Below, in pieces: positions 28,435-31,047 of a stretch of DNA of 31,047 nucleotides. A model generated the notes under the pieces. It worked only from the letters and a program-made list of their open reading frames with translations, made no database searches and was not told the DNA's origin. This DNA is from a virus. The position numbers were made by a program, and so were the translations under genes. The DNA is taken from IMG/VR virus record IMGVR_UViG_3300037041_000385, positions 1 to 31,047 of that record; one strand, given 5' to 3'. Position 1 is the stretch's first letter. Each line of letters opens with the position of its first letter.

Positions 28435-29331
28435 ATGGGAAAGACTGATTTATTTGGAAATGAAATAAAAGAAGAATTGAGTTTAGCTGATAAATATTTA
28501 CTATGCCCAACAACAGTATTGAGTAAACGCGACCCAAAATGGTCAGAGTTAAAAAGGAAGTGGTTAAAATTAGGAATAAAATCCGAATTAGGAAGGATTG
28601 AAAAAATAAATAAAGAATTAAGAGGTTCATATAAAGATAATTATCCTTATATGGATAGATTTAAATACGAAGCGGTTGGTGTTGGAAATACATTTTCAAT
28701 TTTTGACCCTGTTTTATGTGAAATAATATATAAATGGTTTTGTCCTGATAACGGATTAATACTTGACCCATTTGCTGGTGGCTCAGTTCGTGGAATTGTA
28801 GCAAATTACTTAGGGTATAAATACACTGGCATTGAATTAAGAGAAGAACAATGTATAAGTAATAGAGAACAATCTGTAAACATACTTGAAGTAAATAATC
28901 AACCACAATGGTATTGCGGAGATAGTGAACAAGTATTAGATGCTAAATGGAATATTGAATTTGATTTATTGTTTAGCTGTCCACCTTATATGAATTTAGA
29001 AGTTTACAGCGATTTGCCCGAAGACCTTAGTAATATGAATGATGATGCATTTATTACTAAATACAATTCAATAATTGATAAGAGTTGTAAACTTGTTAAG
29101 CGTGGCGGATATGCTGTATTTGTTGTTGGGGATTTGAGGGATAACAAAGGTTATCAGAAGGATTTTACAGGAATAACCAAACAAGCATTTATAAGAGCAG
29201 GAATGAAGTTGTACAATGAATTAATATTGGTTGAACCTGTTGGTTCTAAGGCAATGACATTAGAACGTGGGTTCAAGAACGGTAAACTTGCAAAAGTTCA
29301 TCAGAATGTTTACATATTCAAAAAACCATGA
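28435..29331 (+). CDS. DNA methyltransferase (N4-cytosine/N6-adenine type), AT-rich insert
   Basis: A 298-aa enzyme with AdoMet motif I LDPFAGGSVRG (residues 110-120), an acidic end of the next strand TGIEL (131-135), a GD step (162-163) and motif IV SCPPY (181-185). Motif I before IV indicates alpha or gamma order. SCPPY, in place of DPPY, hints at N4-cytosine chemistry, but this is not decisive. Residues 20-60 (LSKRDPKWSELKRKWLKLGI) form a conserved N-terminal region seen in phage methylases paired with ParB-like proteins. Codon use is strongly A/T-ending, unlike its neighbours, and direct repeats flank it, both pointing to acquisition. It probably protects phage DNA from host restriction. 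Confidence 0.8.
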   Translation: MGKTDLFGNEIKEELSLADKYLLCPTTVLSKRDPKWSELKRKWLKLGIKSELGRIEKINKELRGSYKDNYPYMDRFKYEAVGVGNTFSIFDPVLCEIIYKWFCPDNGLILDPFAGGSVRGIVANYLGYKYTGIELREEQCISNREQSVNILEVNNQPQWYCGDSEQVLDAKWNIEFDLLFSCPPYMNLEVYSDLPEDLSNMNDDAFITKYNSIIDKSCKLVKRGGYAVFVVGDLRDNKGYQKDFTGITKQAFIRAGMKLYNELILVEPVGSKAMTLERGFKNGKLAKVHQNVYIFKKP

Positions 29332-29336
29332 GTAAT

Positions 29337-29392
29337 AAAATAGACTTCCTTATGCCCGTTGGGAAAAGAAAAAACGGGCGATTTGCTTTAAT
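29337..29392 (+). repeat. 56-bp direct repeat, right copy (leftover 3' end of the 3D-domain gene)
   Basis: This copy still reads as the C-terminus of the 3D-domain protein (KIDFLMPVGKRKNGRFALIL), now separated from it by the methyltransferase gene. It keeps the GCCCGTT/AACGGGC stem, with both differences from the left copy in the loop. It probably represents the original gene end before insertion. Confidence 0.85.
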
Positions 29393-29407
29393 TTTAAACA
29401 AAACAAT

Positions 29408-29827
29408 ATGAAAACAATCCTAATTTCCCTCGCAACGTTGACTTTGTTTTCCTGCGACCCCGTAAAAAAACACCAGCGACTTGTTAAGCGTTATCCATAC
29501 GTTCACACGTCTGAAATCACAACCGTTCACGACACGTTTGAGGTGATAGTCCCACAAGTTAAAGTTGACACCGTTACAAGCGTTAATTTCGACACGGTAA
29601 TAATTGAGCGCGATAGGCTTCGCGTTCAGCTTGTAAGGGTGCATGATTCAATCTTCGTGGATGCTGAGTGCAAAGCCGACACGATTACTGTAACACGGAC
29701 AATTGAAGTGCCTACCTATGCGAGTGAAAAGCCTCGCAGCAATTGGTTTGGCAAATTAATTTCGTTTGCTTGGATAGTATTCTTTTTTGTTTTGTTGTAT
29801 TTTGTTTGGAGGGGTGCAAGAAAGTAG
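29408..29827 (+). CDS. Putative unimolecular spanin (u-spanin)
   Basis: A 139-aa protein with a lipoprotein signal (MKTILISLATLTLFSC, lipobox LFSC with C16), a beta-rich periplasmic region (residues about 35-110: TVHDTFEVIVPQVKVDTVTS, NFDTVIIERDRLRVQLVRVH) and a C-terminal transmembrane helix (LISFAWIVFFFVLLYFVW, about 117-134) followed by basic RGARK. A lipid-anchored N-terminus plus C-terminal inner-membrane helix is the u-spanin topology of T1 gp11, which fuses outer and inner membranes in the last step of lysis. The position near other lysis genes agrees. The Asp after the Cys would retain lipoproteins in the inner membrane of enterics, but that rule need not hold in Bacteroidetes. Confidence 0.7.
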   Translation: MKTILISLATLTLFSCDPVKKHQRLVKRYPYVHTSEITTVHDTFEVIVPQVKVDTVTSVNFDTVIIERDRLRVQLVRVHDSIFVDAECKADTITVTRTIEVPTYASEKPRSNWFGKLISFAWIVFFFVLLYFVWRGARK

Positions 29828-29835
29828 TATCTTTG
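29805..29835 (+). promoter_or_regulatory. Strong Bacteroidetes promoter (TTTG, 19 bp, TATCTTTG)
   Basis: TTTG (29805-29808), a 19-bp spacer and TATCTTTGC (29828-29836) match the consensus closely. It overlaps the end of the u-spanin gene, and the predicted start is near 29842. The only thing before the next terminator is about 25 bases of non-coding DNA. Confidence 0.65.
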
Positions 29836-29841
29836 CATCAC

Positions 29842-29893
29842 TTGTTTTTTTGATTAGGTTTGTTGAAGGCGCTCAGAAATGGGCGCTTTTTTT
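29842..29893 (+). ncRNA. Candidate ~50-nt small RNA between promoter and terminator
   Basis: A good promoter points into a region with no ORF that ends, within about 50 bases, in a rho-independent terminator. The transcript would be U-rich (ACTTGTTTTTTTGATTAGG), then the terminator hairpin. It could be a small regulatory RNA, or the attenuated leader of the operon starting at 29993. Confidence 0.4.
29866..29893 (+). terminator. Rho-independent terminator
   Basis: GCGCTC (29869-29874) pairs with GGGCGC (29881-29886, one G-U), extended by AAG with TTT, around a 6-nt loop AGAAAT, and is followed by seven T (29887-29893). It closes the lysis transcript and any small RNA from the promoter at 29805. 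Confidence 0.8.
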
Positions 29894-29910
29894 GTTTCTG
29901 CAAAAAAAAA

Positions 29911-29992
29911 TAAAATATTTTTGTTAAAATGTATTTCGTATATATATATGTATTACTTTTACACCATCAAACAAAACGAAAAAATAAAGATT
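29911..29992 (+). promoter_or_regulatory. Leader/promoter region B, duplicate of the one at 4404-4501
   Basis: Shared blocks with the 4.4 kb leader, in the same order, are A-run plus TAAAA, TATTTTTG, TTCGTATATATATAT, AACAAAAC, then AAAG and ATTATG. The -7 box here is TACTTTTA (29954-29961), weaker than TATCTTTG in copy A, so the duplicated promoters have probably diverged in strength. Confidence 0.55.
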
Positions 29993-30280
29993 ATGAAAAA
30001 TTTAGAAGTAGCAAAAAACTGGAACAAGTTGTCAAACTCTGACAAATTACAAATCATTGAAACGGCAATTGATATGTGCAACACAAATGAAGGCTTTTTA
30101 ATGCTTCGTTTGTGGTCAAAAGACAACTCATTGAGCGCTTATATCACAACAAAATTAGACAATCATCTTTGCGTTGAGGCTGTGTCTCAAAGCACTTTGT
30201 TTGATTTGTTTGGTGAAGACCACGATTTTCAAGAAGAGGACGCTGTTGTGATTTTAAAATGGATGAACGAGCAAATATAA
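29993..30280 (+). CDS. Small acidic protein, first gene of cassette B
   Basis: A 95-aa protein: a helical N-terminus (MKNLEVAKNWNKLSNSDKLQ, IIETAIDMC) and an acidic C-terminus (LFDLFGEDHDFQEEDAVVIL, KWMNEQI). The ATG at 29993 was chosen because the upstream extension of the frame lies in the promoter region and terminator. It holds the same place in its cassette as the 72-aa protein at 4502 but is not similar to it. Possible roles include binding a host protein; nothing specific can be claimed. Confidence 0.65.
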   Translation: MKNLEVAKNWNKLSNSDKLQIIETAIDMCNTNEGFLMLRLWSKDNSLSAYITTKLDNHLCVEAVSQSTLFDLFGEDHDFQEEDAVVILKWMNEQI

Positions 30281-30289
30281 AAACCAACA

Positions 30290-30313
30290 GGGGGGTGCGC
30301 ATCCGTAACGCAC
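30290..30313 (+). promoter_or_regulatory. RNA hairpin with CAUCCG loop, copy B
   Basis: A G-run (30290-30295), then GTGCG (30295-30299), loop CATCCG-TAA (30300-30308) and CGCAC (30309-30313), a perfect 5-bp stem. It ends 16 bases before the ATG at 30330. It shares the G-run and CATCCG loop with copy A at 4730-4753, but the stem bases differ while pairing is kept. Confidence 0.6.
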
Positions 30314-30329
30314 GAAAAAACAAGTAATT

Positions 30330-30521
30330 ATGAAAGCAAACAAGTACACTTCGCCAGAAGAAAAAAACATCAACTTATCTATTAACATCGCACTGATGGA
30401 GGTTGCAAACATTCTATCAGATAGGAGCATCGAATTAGCACGTTATCCAACGGATGCGGCCATTCAAAAAATAAAAACGCATACTGAAATTATTGAACTT
30501 TTAAAAACTAAAATGAAATGA
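30330..30521 (+). CDS. Hypothetical small helical protein
   Basis: A 63-aa protein, helical throughout (INLSINIALMEVANILSDRS, DAAIQKIKTHTEIIELLKTK), probably a two-helix hairpin. It follows the CAUCCG hairpin and ends in an ATGA overlap with the next gene. No family recognised. Confidence 0.65.
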   Translation: MKANKYTSPEEKNINLSINIALMEVANILSDRSIELARYPTDAAIQKIKTHTEIIELLKTKMK

Positions 30522-30898
30522 GAACACCAACACACGTAATCACATCGCAAGGTCAGTACTTTGGCGAAGTAGGTCACATAATCGCAGGGTCTAACAACCT
30601 TGTGAAAGTGACGTTTTTAATCCACAAAACAAAAAAGCCCGTTTTTATTCGACGTGAGGCGCTTTTACCGTTAAATCCATGTGACACTACTACTCAGGAA
30701 GTGAACGTCGCGCAAATCGAATCTGAGGCGGTTTACAAAGCGTTTATGGAAGTTATAAACGAACTTGCAGCCGAAAGCAAAACTTTGGAGCAATACAAAA
30801 ACGTCGCAGCGGTTCACTATGTTAAGGGCATAACCTTAGCCATTCAGCACATGAGTTCAAAAATCGCATTTAAAAACTACGAGCCATGCAAAAATTAG
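30518..30898 (+). CDS. Hypothetical early protein
   Basis: A 126-aa protein with a small beta domain first (THVITSQGQYFGEVGHIIAG, VKVTFLIHKTKKPVFIRREA), which could be an SH3- or Tudor-like barrel, then helices (SEAVYKAFMEVINELAAESK, YVKGITLAIQHMSSKIAF). It overlaps the junction gene by 13 bases. A barrel plus helix layout is common in small nucleic-acid or host-protein binders, but no assignment can be made. Confidence 0.65.
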   Translation: MRTPTHVITSQGQYFGEVGHIIAGSNNLVKVTFLIHKTKKPVFIRREALLPLNPCDTTTQEVNVAQIESEAVYKAFMEVINELAAESKTLEQYKNVAAVHYVKGITLAIQHMSSKIAFKNYEPCKN

Positions 30899-31047
30899 AG
30901 ATTTGGATTACAGAACTTTCGTGGAAATTCTATTGCGTGAAAGTTGATGGCGCGAAATTAGACCATGAGGATGTGATAAAACTATTTGGTGGGTGGAATC
31001 CTGCGTTTTGCTCAGAGCATGAAATCGCGCTTTACATACAAGACAAT
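30886..31047 (+). CDS. 5' part of the small hypothetical protein that crosses the contig join
   Basis: ATG at 30886 (inside the end of the previous gene) opens MQKLEIWITELSWKFYCVKV and runs off the window end in frame. Its continuation is at 1-192, and residues from T9 onward are the same as those read from base 1. The full product is 71 aa with no recognised family. This end and the start of the window differ only by synonymous bases. Confidence 0.75.
   Translation, partial: MQKLEIWITELSWKFYCVKVDGAKLDHEDVIKLFGGWNPAFCSEHEIALYIQDN
30910..31047. repeat. Terminal overlap, right copy
   Basis: Matches 1-138 with three differences near its left edge (30915, 30918, 30921), all synonymous; 30922-31047 is identical to 13-138. 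It shows that the sequence closes on itself. Confidence 0.9.

Noticed and set aside
28435-29331. Methyltransferase as a GATC (Dam-like) enzyme
   Set aside because: Motif IV is SCPPY rather than DPPY, and with no GATC in the genome such an enzyme would have no site to protect.
1-31047. Temperate phage or prophage
   Set aside because: No integrase, excisionase, att-like duplication or CI-type repressor is visible; the tRNA is internal and flanked by phage genes. The small RHH protein alone does not imply lysogeny.
1-31047. CRISPR array or insertion sequence
   Set aside because: No regularly spaced repeats of suitable length and no transposase are present. The only direct repeats are the 56-bp pair, the 17-bp trio and the terminal overlap.

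Overview
The window reads as one complete genome of a tailed double-stranded DNA phage of a Bacteroidetes host (Flavobacteriia/Cytophagia-like), assembled as a circle. Bases 1-138 repeat as 30910-31047 (126 identical bases plus three synonymous differences), and one 71-codon gene runs across the join, so the unique length is about 30.9 kb. The host assignment rests on repeated Bacteroidetes-type promoters (TAnnTTTG, some with TTTG/TTG 19-21 bp upstream), AT-rich leaders without Shine-Dalgarno sites, and gene families common in Bacteroidetes phages (DUF6291-like, DUF3127-like SSB, XkdF-like protease, ParB-like plus Mom-like pair). All genes but one are on the + strand, and most overlap by 1-30 bases. 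No integrase, excisionase or classical repressor is visible, so a virulent lifestyle is likely.

Layout. (1) 30.9 kb to 6.1 kb across the join: small early proteins, a DnaA domain IV-like protein, a DUF6291-type replication protein holding iteron-like repeats (candidate origin), a DnaB/RepA-like ATPase, NinG, an ERF annealing protein and an OB-fold SSB. (2) 6.1-8.4 kb: a 28-aa membrane peptide, a sigma/HTH-like regulator, a ParB-like protein, a Mom-like DNA hypermodification enzyme and a tRNA-Gly(UCC) with an 8-nt anticodon loop. (3) 8.4-25.2 kb: packaging and virion genes. TerS and TerL come first. The structural genes then follow in roughly the reverse of the usual order: distal tail, tape measure, tail chaperone-like genes, protease/scaffold, major capsid, tail tube, portal, connector, adhesin-like protein. 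(4) 25.2-29.9 kb: lysis (holin, amidase, 3D-domain protein, unimolecular spanin) with a metallophosphoesterase, the only minus-strand gene (ribbon-helix-helix regulator with divergent promoters) and an AT-rich DNA methyltransferase sitting between two 56-bp direct repeats. (5) 29.8-31.0 kb: a possible small RNA and a second copy of a promoter/small-protein/RNA-hairpin cassette also found at 4.4-4.8 kb.

How the parts fit. Early genes appear to fire from strong host-type promoters. A module of initiator, helicase, SSB and SSAP drives replication and recombination. A phage sigma-like factor may switch on late modules, three of which start directly after an identical 12-base motif whose last four bases vary only slightly. 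Host restriction seems to be met in three ways: by eye I find no GATC anywhere in the window (roughly 110 expected), and the phage also carries a Mom-like modifier and a methyltransferase. The observations most worth following are the GATC absence, the paired hairpins with a conserved CAUCCG loop and changed stems, the unusual tRNA-Gly, the start-site motif, and the repeat-flanked methyltransferase.
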